Below, piece by piece: positions 8,579 through 18,241 of a stretch of DNA of 64,000 nt. Numbering within the stretch: position 1 is the stretch's first letter; each line of letters begins with the position of its first letter. A model generated the notes under the pieces. The model was not told where the DNA came from, did not search any database, and saw only the letters and a list, made by a program, of their open reading frames with translations. Source of the stretch: Gluconacetobacter tumulisoli (GTDB taxonomy: Bacteria; Pseudomonadota; Alphaproteobacteria; Acetobacterales; Acetobacteraceae); NCBI RefSeq assembly GCF_014174155.1, contig NZ_JABEQM010000006.1, positions 1 to 64,000 on the forward strand, read 5' to 3'. Both the position numbers and the translations under genes were made by a program.

Positions 8579-9733
8579 ATGCTGTTGCGATATTGTGTCG
8601 TAGGCGCTGGTTTCAGCGGGGCCATCATGGCCCGTGCCCTTGCCGAGGCCGGCCACAAGGTCCTGCTGCTGGACGAACGAGCGCAAGTGGCGGGAAACTG
8701 CCATACCAGCCGCGATGACGAGACCGGTGTCATGGTCCATCGGTTCGGACCGCATATCTTCCATACGGCCGACGAACGGGCATGGACCTACATCAACCGC
8801 TTTGGCGTGATGAAGCCCTACGTCAACCGGGTAAAGGCGCAGTCGCAGGGTCGGATCTACAGCCTGCCCATCAACCTGATGACGATCAACCAGTTCTTCG
8901 GCACGACGCTGCGTCCGGACGAGGCCCGGCAGTTCATCGCCGCGCGCGCCGACCAGTCCATCGCCACGCCCGAATCGTTCGAGGAGCAGGCGCTGTCGAT
9001 GATCGGTCCGGAACTGTACCGGGCGTTCTTCCATGGGTACACCAAGAAGCAGTGGGGCGTATCGCCGACGGGGCTTCCGGCCTCGATCCTCAAGCGCCTG
9101 CCGGTCCGATTCAATTATGACGACAATTATTTCAGCCATCCGTGGCAGGGCATGCCGGAGAACGGCTACACCGCGATCATAGAGAACATTCTGAAGGCCG
9201 AGGGGATCGAGCTTCGTCTCGGCCAGTCGTTCGAGACGGTGGACGAGCGTTTCGCCCATGTCTTCTATACCGGGCCGATCGACCGGTATTTTTCCTACGC
9301 GCTGGGACGCCTCGGCTACCGGACCCTGGATTTCGAGGCTTTCGTCGCCGACGGGGATTACCAGGGAACGGCGGTCATCAACTACTGTGACGAGACCGTA
9401 CCCTATACCAGGATCACCGAACACAAGCATTTCGCGCCGTGGGAGCAGGAGCGTTTCACCCGCACCATCTGCTTCCGCGAATACAGCCGCCAGGCCGGTG
9501 CCGACGACATCCCGTACTATCCCATCCGTCAGGTCGGGGAGAAGGCGCTGCTGACCCGCTATATCGAGATGGCGCGGGCAACGCCGGGCGTGTCGTTCAT
9601 GGGACGGCTGGGAACCTACCGTTACCTGGATATGGATGTGACGATCTCCGAAGCCCTGGCGGCCTCGGATCGCGTGCTGGACGTCGCACGGCAGGGCGGC
9701 GTTATCCCGACTTTCTTCGTCGATCCGTCCTGA
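8579..9733 (+). CDS. glf: UDP-galactopyranose mutase
   Basis: A flavoenzyme that interconverts UDP-galactopyranose and UDP-galactofuranose, the donor for galactofuranose in surface polysaccharides. The 384-residue product begins with the dinucleotide motif CVVGAGFSGAIMARALAE, then GNCHTSRDDETGVMVHRFGPHIFHT, and contains GYTKKQWGVSP, YTGPIDRYF and YYPIRQ, all diagnostic of Glf. The start at 8579 has GGAGAAG directly upstream. No galactofuranosyl transferase or polysaccharide export gene is adjacent. Its last 32 bases overlap the convergent Sel1-repeat gene. Confidence 0.95.
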   Translation: MLLRYCVVGAGFSGAIMARALAEAGHKVLLLDERAQVAGNCHTSRDDETGVMVHRFGPHIFHTADERAWTYINRFGVMKPYVNRVKAQSQGRIYSLPINLMTINQFFGTTLRPDEARQFIAARADQSIATPESFEEQALSMIGPELYRAFFHGYTKKQWGVSPTGLPASILKRLPVRFNYDDNYFSHPWQGMPENGYTAIIENILKAEGIELRLGQSFETVDERFAHVFYTGPIDRYFSYALGRLGYRTLDFEAFVADGDYQGTAVINYCDETVPYTRITEHKHFAPWEQERFTRTICFREYSRQAGADDIPYYPIRQVGEKALLTRYIEMARATPGVSFMGRLGTYRYLDMDVTISEALAASDRVLDVARQGGVIPTFFVDPS

Positions 9734-10517
9734 TGGTTTCCTTCTCCCCGGCCGGGTGTTGGCCGAGAGGGAGCAGACGTTCGGTGACCCGCCGATGAAG
9801 GTCGGCGGCCTCGCCTCCCGGCAACAGGGCCAGTGTTTCCCGCATGGCCTGCAGAATGTCCTGGGTCGCGTCGGGCAGGGCGCGGGTCCACCACGCCAGG
9901 GCGTCGGGGACCTGACCCGCTTCGGCCAGAAGGGTGGCAAGATTATGCTGCCCGCGATAATCGCCGGCCTCGGCCGACCGGCGATACCAGGATAGCGCCG
10001 CGACGCGGTCCTGCGGCACGCACCAGCCTTCATCGAGAAAACGCGCCACCAGATTCATTGATTTTGCATGGCCGTCCTGCGCCGCCGCCAGGAACAGCCG
10101 CCATGCCTCGTGCTGCTGCCGTGGAACGCCGCGTCCGCGCATCAGCATGTTCGCCAGATTGTAGCGCGCCCAATTGTCGCCGGTGATGCTGGCCGCGCGA
10201 TACCATGTCGCGGCATTGGCCGGATCGGCGGTGCATCCCCATCCGCGCTCCAGGCAACGGCCCAGCATGTTCATGGCCGGCGCATGGCCGGCCCGCGCCG
10301 CGATCGTGAACCACGCGAGCGCCTGCGCCTGGTCCCGTTCGATCAGGACACCGTCCAGAAGGGCCTGACCCAGAAGCAGCTGGGCCGCGACATGACCGCG
10401 TTCCGCCCCATCGCATACATCCCGCATTTTGGGCGACAGGGGCACCGCCATGGGCCGTTGTCGTCGCACCGCATGACGACGCAAGCCGTCAAAAATACGG
10501 TCGAAGGGAATTGTCAC
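9702..10517 (-). CDS. Sel1-like repeat (tetratricopeptide-like) protein of the piu locus
   Basis: A 271-residue protein made of tandem Sel1-like helical repeats, seen as AALAWFTIAARAGHAPAMNMLGRC, ANAATWYRAASITGDNWARYNLANM, HEAWRLFLAAAQDGHAKSMNLVAR and VAALSWYRRSAEAGDYRGQHNLATL. Such repeats mediate protein contacts. A Sel1-repeat gene next to a TonB siderophore receptor and a PKHD hydroxylase is a recurring arrangement (as in the Pseudomonas piuA-piuC region). The start is taken as GTG at 10517; an ATG at 10451 is the alternative. It is divergent from the receptor across the Fur box and may be iron-regulated too. Confidence 0.8.
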   Translation of the reverse strand: MTIPFDRIFDGLRRHAVRRQRPMAVPLSPKMRDVCDGAERGHVAAQLLLGQALLDGVLIERDQAQALAWFTIAARAGHAPAMNMLGRCLERGWGCTADPANAATWYRAASITGDNWARYNLANMLMRGRGVPRQQHEAWRLFLAAAQDGHAKSMNLVARFLDEGWCVPQDRVAALSWYRRSAEAGDYRGQHNLATLLAEAGQVPDALAWWTRALPDATQDILQAMRETLALLPGGEAADLHRRVTERLLPLGQHPAGEKETIRTDRRRKSG

Positions 10518-10547
10518 AGTTTGACACCTAGGCTAGTTGGTGAGAGC

Positions 10548-10566
10548 AATTCTGATAATCATTATC
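10548..10566. promoter_or_regulatory. Fur box (iron-responsive operator)
   Basis: The 19 bases contain GATAATCATTATC, identical to the right two-thirds of the classical Fur consensus; by eye 16 of 19 positions match. It lies 14 bases upstream of the TonB receptor start and 31 bases from the divergent Sel1-repeat start, so one operator could repress both directions when iron is replete. Confidence 0.85.
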
Positions 10567-10580
10567 AACTGGTGACCTTC

Positions 10581-12809
10581 ATGACAATCCGATCCGGTCT
10601 TCCTGCACCGTCCGGCCAGAAGAACGTGGGCTCGACGACACTTGGTCTGATGCTTGGGGCGGCATGGCTCTTTCCCCACGACGCGGGGGCGGCCGACATG
10701 CAGACCCCCGCCACCCCGTCACGGGACAAGAGTGCCGAGACGGCGGAAAAGGAAAAGAACGACGCCCGACACCGTGCGGAGCACCTGATCGTCACCGGAC
10801 ATGTCAACGACTATCAGGAAACCCGCCCGCATCTGGATCGCATCCTGACGAAGCTGGTGGATACGCCGCAAACCATTGCGGAGATCCCGAAGGAGCTGAT
10901 GCAGGATCAGAATACGACCAACATGCTCGACGCGCTGAAGACCGTGCCGGGCATCAGCATCGCGGCCGGCGAGGGCGCGCAGCAGGGCGATAATCTGTCG
11001 ATTCGCGGTTTCAATGCGCAAAACGATTTCTATCGTGACGGCATGCTGGATTTCGGCAGCTACTACCGCGACCCGTTCGACCTCGAGACCGTGGAGGTCC
11101 TGAAGGGGCCGTCCGGCACCCTGTTCGGGCGCGGATCGACCGGTGGCGTCATCAACCAGGCGACGAAGCACGCGGACATGACATCCCGGACGGCCGGCAC
11201 CCTATCCTTTGGTACCGATGCGACGAAGCGCCTGACGATCGATATCGACCGGTCGTCGAATATGCTGGGCGGCATGGCATTCCGACTGAACGCGATGGTC
11301 CACGATGCCGGAATCGCGGGCGTGAATTTTGGCGAAACCCGCCGCTATGGCATCGCGCCGTCTCTGGCGTTCGGGCTGAACACGTCGACACGGGTTCGGA
11401 TCGACTATCTGCGTCAGCAATCCTATGATTCCCAGTCCTATGGCATCCCGTGGCTGAACGGGTCTCCGGCGCCGGTCTCGCGCTCCAACTTTTATGGCTA
11501 TGACGGGGACTACCTGCGTTCGGCGGTCAATATCGGAACGGTGCGGGTCGAGCACGATTTCAGTCGCCATTTCACCGTTCACGACCAGATCCGCTATTCG
11601 ACCTACAATACCGGCCAGCGCGCGGTGGAAGGGCAGCTGCTGGGTTATACCTCGTCCACTGATATCGTGCCGGCCGGCGTTCCACTGTCCCAGATCCAGG
11701 TGTCGCGCAACACGCTGGCCCTGAGTGGCCCGTCGACGCTGCTGGACAACCAGACGGAGGGCAATGCCGATTTCCAGACCGGCATCCTGCGCCATCAGAT
11801 CGTGCTGGGGCTGGAGGAGCAGCGCCAGACGGCGGACATCACCCGCTACACCTACCCGAAAAGCCTGACGTCCCTGCTGGATCCGGTGCAGGTTCCATTC
11901 ACCTACGTGTCCCAGCTGCGAAGCATGTCGGGCAGCGTGTCGAACGATCTGGCGCCGTACCTGAACTATACCCTGTCGATCGGCAGGCACTGGCAGATTC
12001 TCGGCGGATGGCGCTGGGATCATTACACCACCGAATACAAGCAGATCGTCGCCCCGGCGACGTATGTCACGCGGGACGACAAGGTTTCGACCTGGCGCGG
12101 GGCGATCGTCTACAAGCCCACCGAAGACAGCAGCATCTATTTCAATTACGGCACATCCTTCGACCCGTCGGGGGAAAATATCTCGCTGACGGCCTCCACG
12201 GCCGCCGTGGCGCCGGAGAAGTCGCGCACCTTCGAGTTCGGCACGAAATGGAATTTCGACCGGTTGTCGCTGACGGCGGCCGCCTACCGGATCGAGATGA
12301 CGAACGTGCGCGAGACAAACCCGGCCGACGCGACCGAAACGATTCTGGCGGGCAACTACCGTTCGCAGGGGTTCGAACTGTCGGCATCCGGCCATATCAC
12401 GCCGCGATGGAGCGTTTTCGGCGGATACAGCTATGATGACGTGACGGTGGTCGCATCGCCCAACATCCTTGAACTTGGCAACCAGCCGCCGAACGCGCCC
12501 AAGCATACGATCGCCTTCTGGACGGAATATCACCTCCCCTGGCTTCCCGTCGAAGTGGGCGGCGGCGTGAATTATGTTTCCAGCCGGACGGCAAGCTCTC
12601 TGCCTGTGACGGGAACGACGGTGATCGAACGCGCCCCGGGCTACACCACCGCGCAATTGATGGTGAAATATCGCATCAACCCCAACCTGTCCGCCCAGGT
12701 GAACATCGCCAATATATCGAACACCTATTATTACAGTGGTCTGCATCCGACGCATATCGTCGTCGGCCCCGCCCGCTCCGCACTGTTCTCGCTGAGCGCG
12801 AGCTTCTGA
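10581..12809 (+). CDS. TonB-dependent siderophore receptor (PiuA/Fiu-like)
   Basis: A 742-residue outer-membrane receptor. The first about 40 residues form a signal peptide (basic start, hydrophobic [18 protein letters not shown] cleavage region). The plug domain follows with [49 protein letters not shown] and [25 protein letters not shown], and the beta-barrel ends in a terminal Phe (ALFSLSASF), as expected for BAM-dependent insertion. Fur control is expected from the upstream box. Its stop overlaps the PKHD hydroxylase start (TGATG). The pairing suggests a catecholate-type siderophore, but the ligand is not provable from sequence. Confidence 0.92.
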   Translation: MTIRSGLPAPSGQKNVGSTTLGLMLGAAWLFPHDAGAADMQTPATPSRDKSAETAEKEKNDARHRAEHLIVTGHVNDYQETRPHLDRILTKLVDTPQTIAEIPKELMQDQNTTNMLDALKTVPGISIAAGEGAQQGDNLSIRGFNAQNDFYRDGMLDFGSYYRDPFDLETVEVLKGPSGTLFGRGSTGGVINQATKHADMTSRTAGTLSFGTDATKRLTIDIDRSSNMLGGMAFRLNAMVHDAGIAGVNFGETRRYGIAPSLAFGLNTSTRVRIDYLRQQSYDSQSYGIPWLNGSPAPVSRSNFYGYDGDYLRSAVNIGTVRVEHDFSRHFTVHDQIRYSTYNTGQRAVEGQLLGYTSSTDIVPAGVPLSQIQVSRNTLALSGPSTLLDNQTEGNADFQTGILRHQIVLGLEEQRQTADITRYTYPKSLTSLLDPVQVPFTYVSQLRSMSGSVSNDLAPYLNYTLSIGRHWQILGGWRWDHYTTEYKQIVAPATYVTRDDKVSTWRGAIVYKPTEDSSIYFNYGTSFDPSGENISLTASTAAVAPEKSRTFEFGTKWNFDRLSLTAAAYRIEMTNVRETNPADATETILAGNYRSQGFELSASGHITPRWSVFGGYSYDDVTVVASPNILELGNQPPNAPKHTIAFWTEYHLPWLPVEVGGGVNYVSSRTASSLPVTGTTVIERAPGYTTAQLMVKYRINPNLSAQVNIANISNTYYYSGLHPTHIVVGPARSALFSLSASF

Positions 12810-13489
12810 TGCTTCTGGCGATTCCGCATGTTCTGGACGACGCGGAAATCGCGTCGTTTCGGACGCGCCTGATGACGGCGTCCTGGACCGACGGCCGCGC
12901 GACTGCGGGACATCAATCGGCGCGAGCGAAGCAGAACCTGCAGATCGCCGAGGACGATCCATTGGGGCGCGAACTGGGCGAGGAACTGGCGCGGGCGCTG
13001 GGACGGATGCCGTTATTCGTGTCCGCGGCCCTGCCTCAGCGCATCTTTCCCCCGCTCTTCAGCCGTTATCGGGCGGGGGCAGGGGACAGGTTCGACAACC
13101 ATGTGGACAATGCCATTCGCTACGACGCGCGCGGAACGATCCGGACGGACGTGTCGGCGACGTTGTTCCTGACGCCACCCGACGAATACGACGGCGGCAC
13201 GCTGGTGATCGACGATGTCTTCGGCCCGCGTGAGGTACGCCTGCCGGCGGGTTCGCTGGTGCTTTACCCGTCGTCGTCGTTGCACCGCGTTACTCCCGTG
13301 ACGCGTGGGGAACGGCTGGCGGCGGTATTCTGGATGCAAAGCCTGGTTCGCGACGAGGGCCAGCGCCGTATCCTGTTCGACCTGGACCGCAGCATCCAGG
13401 ACCTGGCCGCGGATCTCGTCGACGATCCGCGCATCCTGTCGCTCACCAACATCTATCATAATCTGGTACGGCGCTGGGGAACGCCGTGA
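12809..13489 (+). CDS. PKHD-type Fe(II)/2-oxoglutarate hydroxylase (PiuC/YbiX-like)
   Basis: A 226-residue dioxygenase of the prolyl-4-hydroxylase superfamily. The metal ligands are visible as His98 and Asp100 (NHVDNAIR) and His159 (SSLHRVTPV), with Arg167 as the 2-oxoglutarate contact. Family members are co-transcribed with TonB siderophore receptors and are thought to act in iron-siderophore handling, though the substrate is not established. The ATG overlaps the receptor stop by one base, which indicates translational coupling within the Fur-controlled unit. Confidence 0.9.
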   Translation: MLLAIPHVLDDAEIASFRTRLMTASWTDGRATAGHQSARAKQNLQIAEDDPLGRELGEELARALGRMPLFVSAALPQRIFPPLFSRYRAGAGDRFDNHVDNAIRYDARGTIRTDVSATLFLTPPDEYDGGTLVIDDVFGPREVRLPAGSLVLYPSSSLHRVTPVTRGERLAAVFWMQSLVRDEGQRRILFDLDRSIQDLAADLVDDPRILSLTNIYHNLVRRWGTP

Positions 13490-13500
13490 CGCCGTTCCCC
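13476..13500. terminator. Possible terminator hairpin between convergent genes
   Basis: An 8-base perfect inverted repeat (GGGGAACG ... CGTTCCCC, loop 9) spans the hydroxylase stop codon and ends about 50 bases before the convergent eda stop. No clear T-tract follows, so its role as a terminator is tentative. Confidence 0.3.
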
Positions 13501-13553
13501 CCGACCTTCAATGGGCGAAGGACAGGAGGCGCGACGACGGTCGGGCTGACGAT

Positions 13554-14174
13554 TTAACGGACGGTCGCCAGCTTCGCCGCTGCGGTCGCACGTTGGCGGA
13601 TTTCGGCCACATCCGGTACGCCGGGGGGAACGAGCCACGATCCGCCAACGCAGCGTACCGACGGCAGATCCAGCCATTGGGGCGCCCGTTCGAGGTCGAT
13701 GCCGCCGGTCGGGCAGAAGCGGATGCGGCCGAACGGCGCGGACAGGGCCTTCAGCGCCTTGATGCCGCCGGAGGCCTCGGCCGGGAAAAACTTGAAGCGA
13801 TCAAGGCCCAGGTCCAGTCCGCGCATGATGTCGCTGCTGTTGGCGATGCCGGGCAGGAAGGGAATGCGGCGGGCGATCGCGGCCTTGGCCAGACCGTCGG
13901 TCAGACCCGGACTGACGATGAATTCCGCGCCGGCCTCGATGCTGGCATCCAGGTCGGCCTCGTTCAGCACGGTGCCTGCGCCGACGACCGCCCCTTCGAC
14001 CTTGGCCATTTCCGCGATGACGTCCAGCGCGGCCTCGGTGCGCAGGGTCACCTCCAGTACGCGCAGCCCGCCTGCCACCAGTGCCTCGGCAATCGGGCGG
14101 GCGTGGGCCGCGTCCTGCACCACAAGCACCGGGATGACCGGGGAGAGGCACATGATGCGATCTATTTCGGACAT
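13554..14174 (-). CDS. eda: 2-dehydro-3-deoxyphosphogluconate (KDPG) aldolase
   Basis: A class I aldolase that splits KDPG into pyruvate and glyceraldehyde 3-phosphate, the last step of the Entner-Doudoroff pathway. The 206-residue product shows LRVLEVTLRTEAAL (catalytic Glu), GAGTVLN, and RFKFFPAEASGG, in which Lys128 is the Schiff-base lysine, then FCPTGGI. It follows edd by 82 bases on the same strand, so the two ED enzymes are one unit. Confidence 0.96.
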   Translation of the reverse strand: MSEIDRIMCLSPVIPVLVVQDAAHARPIAEALVAGGLRVLEVTLRTEAALDVIAEMAKVEGAVVGAGTVLNEADLDASIEAGAEFIVSPGLTDGLAKAAIARRIPFLPGIANSSDIMRGLDLGLDRFKFFPAEASGGIKALKALSAPFGRIRFCPTGGIDLERAPQWLDLPSVRCVGGSWLVPPGVPDVAEIRQRATAAAKLATVR

Positions 14175-14256
14175 GGCTGGTTCTTTCTTCCTATGGGGCG
14201 GCAGGCCGGGCGATCGGATGACATGACGACCGCCCGGCGAAATCTGTTGGACGGGC

Positions 14257-16077
14257 CTATTGCTCCATCGCGGCCAGCATCGCCGACGCGCCACGCTCGG
14301 CACTGTCGGCGCCACGGCGCATGAAGGTGAACAATTCGCGGCCGGTGCCTTCCTCCGCCCGGGGCGGGGGACACAGTTCCCGGGCGTCCCATTCGGCCTG
14401 GTCGACCAATGCGTCGATCCGGCCGTCCTGGGCGCTGAGCCGCACCAGGTCGCCGTCGCGCAGCCGGGCAAGCGGGCCGGTGGGGAGGGCCTCGGGCGAG
14501 AGATGAATCACCGCCGGGACCTTGCCGCTGGCGCCCGACATGCGTCCGTCAGTCACCAGCGCGACCCGATGTCCCCGATCCTGGAGCACGCTCAGCGACG
14601 GCGTCAGCTTGTGCAGTTCCGGCATGCCGTTTGCCGCCGGTCCCTGGAACCGCACGACCACGACAACGTCGCGGTCCAGCCGGCCCGCGCGATAGGCGGC
14701 CAGGACCTCTTCCTGGTCGTTGAAGACGGCTGCCGGGGCCTCGATGGTCCAGCGGTCGCTGGATACCGCGCTGGTCTTGAAGATGCCGCGTCCGAGATTG
14801 CCCTGAAGCAGGCGCATGCCGCCGTCGGCGCTGAAGGGGGCTGAGGCAGGGCGCAGGATCGTCTCGTCACCCGGAACGGATGGCGTATCCGTCCAGACCA
14901 GCCGGTCATCACGCAATTCCGGCGTGCGTGTGTAGGCCCGGAAACCCTCGGGGGCCACGGTCAGGATGTCCCCATGCAGCAGGCCCGCGTCCAGCAGCGT
15001 CGAAATGATGAAACCCATGCCCCCCGCCGCGTGAAACGCGTTCACGTCCGCGGCGCCGTTCGGATAGACGCGCGCCAGCAGGGGCACCGCGCCGGACAGA
15101 CGGTCCAGATCTTCCCAGTCGATGACGATGCCGGCGGCCCGAGCGATCGCCGGCAGATGGATTGCGAGGTTCGTGGACCCCCCCGTCGCCAGCAGCCCCA
15201 CCGCCGCGTTGATGATGGCCTTCTCGTCGACGCAGTGCCCCAGCGGGCGGTAGTCGTCGCTATCCATGCCCATCGCCAGGACGCGATGCACGGCCTCGCG
15301 CGTCAGTTCCTGGCGCAGCCGGGTCGTGGGGGGGACGAAGGCCGCGCCCGGAACGTGCAGGCCCATCACCTCCATCATCATCTGGTTGGTGTTCGCCGTG
15401 CCGTAGAAGGTGCATGTCCCGGCGCCATGATAGGACGCTGCCTCGGCTTCCAGCAGTTCCTCGCGGCCGACCTTTCCTTCCGTATAAAGCTGGCGGACCT
15501 TCTGCTTCGTCTTGTTCGGCAGGCCGGACGACATCGGGCCGGCCGGCACCAGCACCGTCGGCAGGTGGCCGAAGCGCAGGGCGCCCATCAGCAGCCCAGG
15601 GACGATCTTGTCGCAGATGCCCAGCAGCGCGACTCCCTCGAACATGCCGTGGCTGAGGGCCACCGCCGTCGACAGCGCGATCGTGTCGCGGCTGAACAGC
15701 GACAGTTCCATGCCCGGCTGGCCCTGGGTCACGCCGTCGCACATGGCCGGGACGCCCCCGGCTACCTGGGCCGTAGCCCCCTTTTCACGCGCGAACAGGC
15801 GCATCTGGTCGGGATAGCGGGCATAGGGCTGGTGCGCCGACAGCATGTCGTTATAGGCGGTGACGATTCCGATATTCATCGCGCCGCCCGCGCGGATCGC
15901 GGACTTGTCCTCGCCCGACGCGGCAAAGCCATGGGCCAGGTTCCCACACGCCAGGCGCGGACGGGCGACGCCACGGTCCCGCTGACGGGCGATCAGGTCG
16001 AGATAGGCGGTGCGAGTCGGCGCGGAGCGACGGATCACGCGATCCGTCACCTCGGCCAGGAGAGGGTTCATCTGCAT
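14257..16077 (-). CDS. edd: 6-phosphogluconate dehydratase
   Basis: An IlvD/Edd-family iron-sulfur dehydratase that converts 6-phosphogluconate to KDPG. Cluster-ligand cysteines are in [32 protein letters not shown] and [36 protein letters not shown] is the C-terminal signature. The product is about 606 residues, normal for Edd. The start was set at [14 protein letters not shown] by family length; the frame continues to 16152 and no strong ribosome site favours either. Acetic acid bacteria often lack a full glycolytic phosphofructokinase route, so edd-eda is likely central here. Confidence 0.95.
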   Translation of the reverse strand: MQMNPLLAEVTDRVIRRSAPTRTAYLDLIARQRDRGVARPRLACGNLAHGFAASGEDKSAIRAGGAMNIGIVTAYNDMLSAHQPYARYPDQMRLFAREKGATAQVAGGVPAMCDGVTQGQPGMELSLFSRDTIALSTAVALSHGMFEGVALLGICDKIVPGLLMGALRFGHLPTVLVPAGPMSSGLPNKTKQKVRQLYTEGKVGREELLEAEAASYHGAGTCTFYGTANTNQMMMEVMGLHVPGAAFVPPTTRLRQELTREAVHRVLAMGMDSDDYRPLGHCVDEKAIINAAVGLLATGGSTNLAIHLPAIARAAGIVIDWEDLDRLSGAVPLLARVYPNGAADVNAFHAAGGMGFIISTLLDAGLLHGDILTVAPEGFRAYTRTPELRDDRLVWTDTPSVPGDETILRPASAPFSADGGMRLLQGNLGRGIFKTSAVSSDRWTIEAPAAVFNDQEEVLAAYRAGRLDRDVVVVVRFQGPAANGMPELHKLTPSLSVLQDRGHRVALVTDGRMSGASGKVPAVIHLSPEALPTGPLARLRDGDLVRLSAQDGRIDALVDQAEWDARELCPPPRAEEGTGRELFTFMRRGADSAERGASAMLAAMEQ

Positions 16078-16262
16078 GGGAGGTGACCGTGACAGCAGCG
16101 TCGGATTCGATGCAGAGCAGGCAAGACCGTAACTCCTGAATGTCATGTCCATGCGCGCCGAAGGCGGGGCTAGTTATGCATGACACGCATAGGATGGGAA
16201 AGTCGGGACTGATACCGTCTAAATATAAGGTGATCAAGTTAATTATTGATATAAATGAAGCG

Positions 16263-16754
16263 TTATGAGGGCGTATTTTGTAATATTATTACAATGAGCG
16301 CTATGCCGCCATAGGCGGCGATGCGTACCAGAAGCGGGCCGAGGGTGAAAACCTGCGCCCGTTCCCGTTCGGTCAGGCAGGCGTTCATGGCTTCGGCCAG
16401 CCATTCGTCCCGCCGCCGGCGATTCTGCCGCAAAATTTCGCGTCCTTCATCCGTCAGACGGACGCGAATCCTGCGTCGATCCACCTGATCGGGCGTGCGG
16501 GTGACCAGGGCCGATGCCTCGAGATCCCGCAGGATAGCCGCCAGGTTGGGCGACCGCATGTTTTCCGCTCGGGCCAGCGCCGATGGCGTCGCCTCATCGC
16601 CCAGGCGGTCGATAGCGCTGATGACCAGCATCCGCGTCCACGATTCGGGATCGTTCCGGGCTTCCTGCCGCAGGCGACGGGCCAGGCGGGTCAGGTCGCC
16701 ACGCAGGCATGACACAGCGGTTGCGTCCATGCCGCATATCTCTATTTCCTGCAC
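16263..16754 (-). CDS. MarR-family transcriptional regulator
   Basis: A 163-residue winged-helix regulator. The DNA-binding part reads TPSALARAENMRSPNLAAILRDLEASALVTRTPDQVDRRRIRVRLTDEGREIL, the MarR recognition helix and beta-wing pattern. An unusually hydrophobic tail (AAYGGIALIVIILQ) ends the protein. It is divergent from surE and lies upstream of edd on the same strand with a gap of about 185 bases; it could regulate itself, surE or edd, but no operator could be proven. An AT-rich stretch with TATAAT at 16781-16786 lies in the divergent region. Confidence 0.85.
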   Translation of the reverse strand: MQEIEICGMDATAVSCLRGDLTRLARRLRQEARNDPESWTRMLVISAIDRLGDEATPSALARAENMRSPNLAAILRDLEASALVTRTPDQVDRRRIRVRLTDEGREILRQNRRRRDEWLAEAMNACLTERERAQVFTLGPLLVRIAAYGGIALIVIILQNTPS

Positions 16755-16841
16755 CTGGAACCTCTCTTTTTTTGCTACTTTATAATATCTATTAATTCAT
16801 AGCAATATGCCGTCGTGAATGCCCCTTGCCAGGAGAGAACG

Positions 16842-17657
16842 ATGACCGGGACGGAGTTCATTGCGGGTCGCATTCTTCTGACCAACGATGATGGCATCGA
16901 CGCGCCGGGATTGCAGATCCTCGAACAAGTTGCGATGTCGCTGGCCCGCGAAATCTGGGTCGTCGCCCCTGAGCATGATCAGAGCGGCACCTCCCATTCC
17001 ATCAGCCTGCACGATCCGTTGCGGGTCAGCCGGAAGGGGGAGCGGCGCTTTGCCGTGCTGGGCACCCCCGGGGATTGCGTCGTCATGGGCGTGCGGCACC
17101 TGATGGCGGGCCAGCCGCCCGACCTGATCCTCTCGGGCGTCAATCGCGGGGCGAATTTGGGGGTGGAAACGGTATTTTCGGGCACGGTCGGCGCGGCCAT
17201 GACCGGCATGCTGCTCGGTCTCCCGTCCATCGCCCTCAGCCAGGCCTTTACCGGCGGGCAGGCGGTACAGTGGGATACGGCGCGCCGTCTGGCGCCGGAT
17301 GTCATGCGTGCCCTGCGCTGCCTGGATTGGGCGGGGGCGTGCCTGAATATCAATTTTCCAGATTGTCCGGCAGAGCGTGCGGGACCGATGATCTTGACCG
17401 AACAGGGGGCTGGCCTGCTGGACGGCATCGACGTCGCGACAGGTTCCGATCCCCGAGGACTGGCCTATCATTGGCTGAAACTGTCCCGTTCCGCGAAGGA
17501 TGACGCGGCAGGCACGGAAACCGCGGCGATCGCCGCCGGGCATGTCGCGGTAACGCCCCTGCGGTTTGAACGAACCGATGACGCCGTCCTCGCGCGGATG
17601 CGTGCCACGTTGGCGAAGCGCGAACAGGACGGCGCCACCCGACAGGCGACGTCCTGA
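16842..17657 (+). CDS. surE: 5'/3'-nucleotidase SurE
   Basis: A metal-dependent nucleotidase acting on nucleoside 5'- and 3'-monophosphates (and polyphosphate in some species). Diagnostic segments are ILLTNDDGIDAPG with metal ligands Asp16 and Asp17, VVAPEHDQSGTSHSIS, GTPGDCVVMG, DLILSGVNRGANLGVETVFSGTVGAAM. The product is 271 residues. The ATG at 16842 follows an AGGAGAG ribosome site 5 bases upstream. In many proteobacteria surE sits with pcm and nlpD; here it stands alone, which is unusual but not rare in this class. Confidence 0.93.
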   Translation: MTGTEFIAGRILLTNDDGIDAPGLQILEQVAMSLAREIWVVAPEHDQSGTSHSISLHDPLRVSRKGERRFAVLGTPGDCVVMGVRHLMAGQPPDLILSGVNRGANLGVETVFSGTVGAAMTGMLLGLPSIALSQAFTGGQAVQWDTARRLAPDVMRALRCLDWAGACLNINFPDCPAERAGPMILTEQGAGLLDGIDVATGSDPRGLAYHWLKLSRSAKDDAAGTETAAIAAGHVAVTPLRFERTDDAVLARMRATLAKREQDGATRQATS

Positions 17658-17823
17658 AATCCGTTTTCAGACGGCTGCTGACATCAAGCTGAAAAAACGA
17701 CGTCCTGCCGTCCCGCATCGCATCACCGCCTGAGGCGGGTGCGGGCAGGGACCATGGGCGCGCACGCGATCCGCCAAGGGGATGCGCGTTTTCGCGCGAT
17801 ATCCATGCCGGCATAAAAAGACT

Positions 17824-17871
17824 ATTGCAAGGAACCGGTGAATGATGGCTATCTTGCATAGAACAGTTCCG
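17824..17871 (+). promoter_or_regulatory. Possible promoter/operator of the padR operon
   Basis: TTGCAA near 17825 and a related TATCTTGCATAG segment about 25 bases downstream form an imperfect dyad just ahead of padR. PadR proteins often bind AT-rich dyads in their own promoters. This is pattern reading only. Confidence 0.25.
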
Positions 17872-17905
17872 CGCCGTGCGGGACCGCTCCGAGGATCGAC
17901 ACGCC

Positions 17906-18241
17906 GTGGACCCTAATCTCGTCCAGTTCAAAAAAGGGGTGCTGGAACTCTGTGTCCTGGCGCTTCTGTCCCAGGCCGACTCATACGGATACGACATCGC
18001 CAGCCGCCTGGCGGATGCGATCGACATGGGCGAGGGCACGATCTACCCGCTGATGCGCAGGATGCAGAAAGACGGGATGGTCACGACCTACCTGGTCGAA
18101 TCCGCCTCGGGCCCCCCCAGGAAATATTACCGCCTGACCGCGAGCGGTCGGGACAGCCTCAATGCCCAAAAGGCCGCGTGGACCGATTTCACACGCTCTG
18201 TCGCCGCCGTCCTGGAGCAGCATCAGGAGAAAACGCCATGA
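17906..18241 (+). CDS. PadR-family transcriptional regulator
   Basis: A PadR winged-helix repressor of about 111 residues: KGVLELCVLALLSQADSYGYDIASRLADAIDMGEGTIYPLMRRMQKDGMVTTYL, then SASGPPRKYYRLTASGRDSL (wing). The GTG start at 17906 is preferred because family members begin just before DPNLVQFKKG and a GAGG site precedes it; an ATG lies 10 codons upstream. Its stop overlaps the next gene by 4 bases. PadR followed by a DUF1700 (HAAS) membrane protein is a common pair in which the regulator is thought to control its partner. Confidence 0.9.
   Translation: MDPNLVQFKKGVLELCVLALLSQADSYGYDIASRLADAIDMGEGTIYPLMRRMQKDGMVTTYLVESASGPPRKYYRLTASGRDSLNAQKAAWTDFTRSVAAVLEQHQEKTP

Noticed and set aside
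11202-12962. A 586-codon minus-strand frame opposite the TonB receptor
   Set aside because: Antisense to a receptor with signal peptide, plug and terminal Phe; no protein-like pattern.
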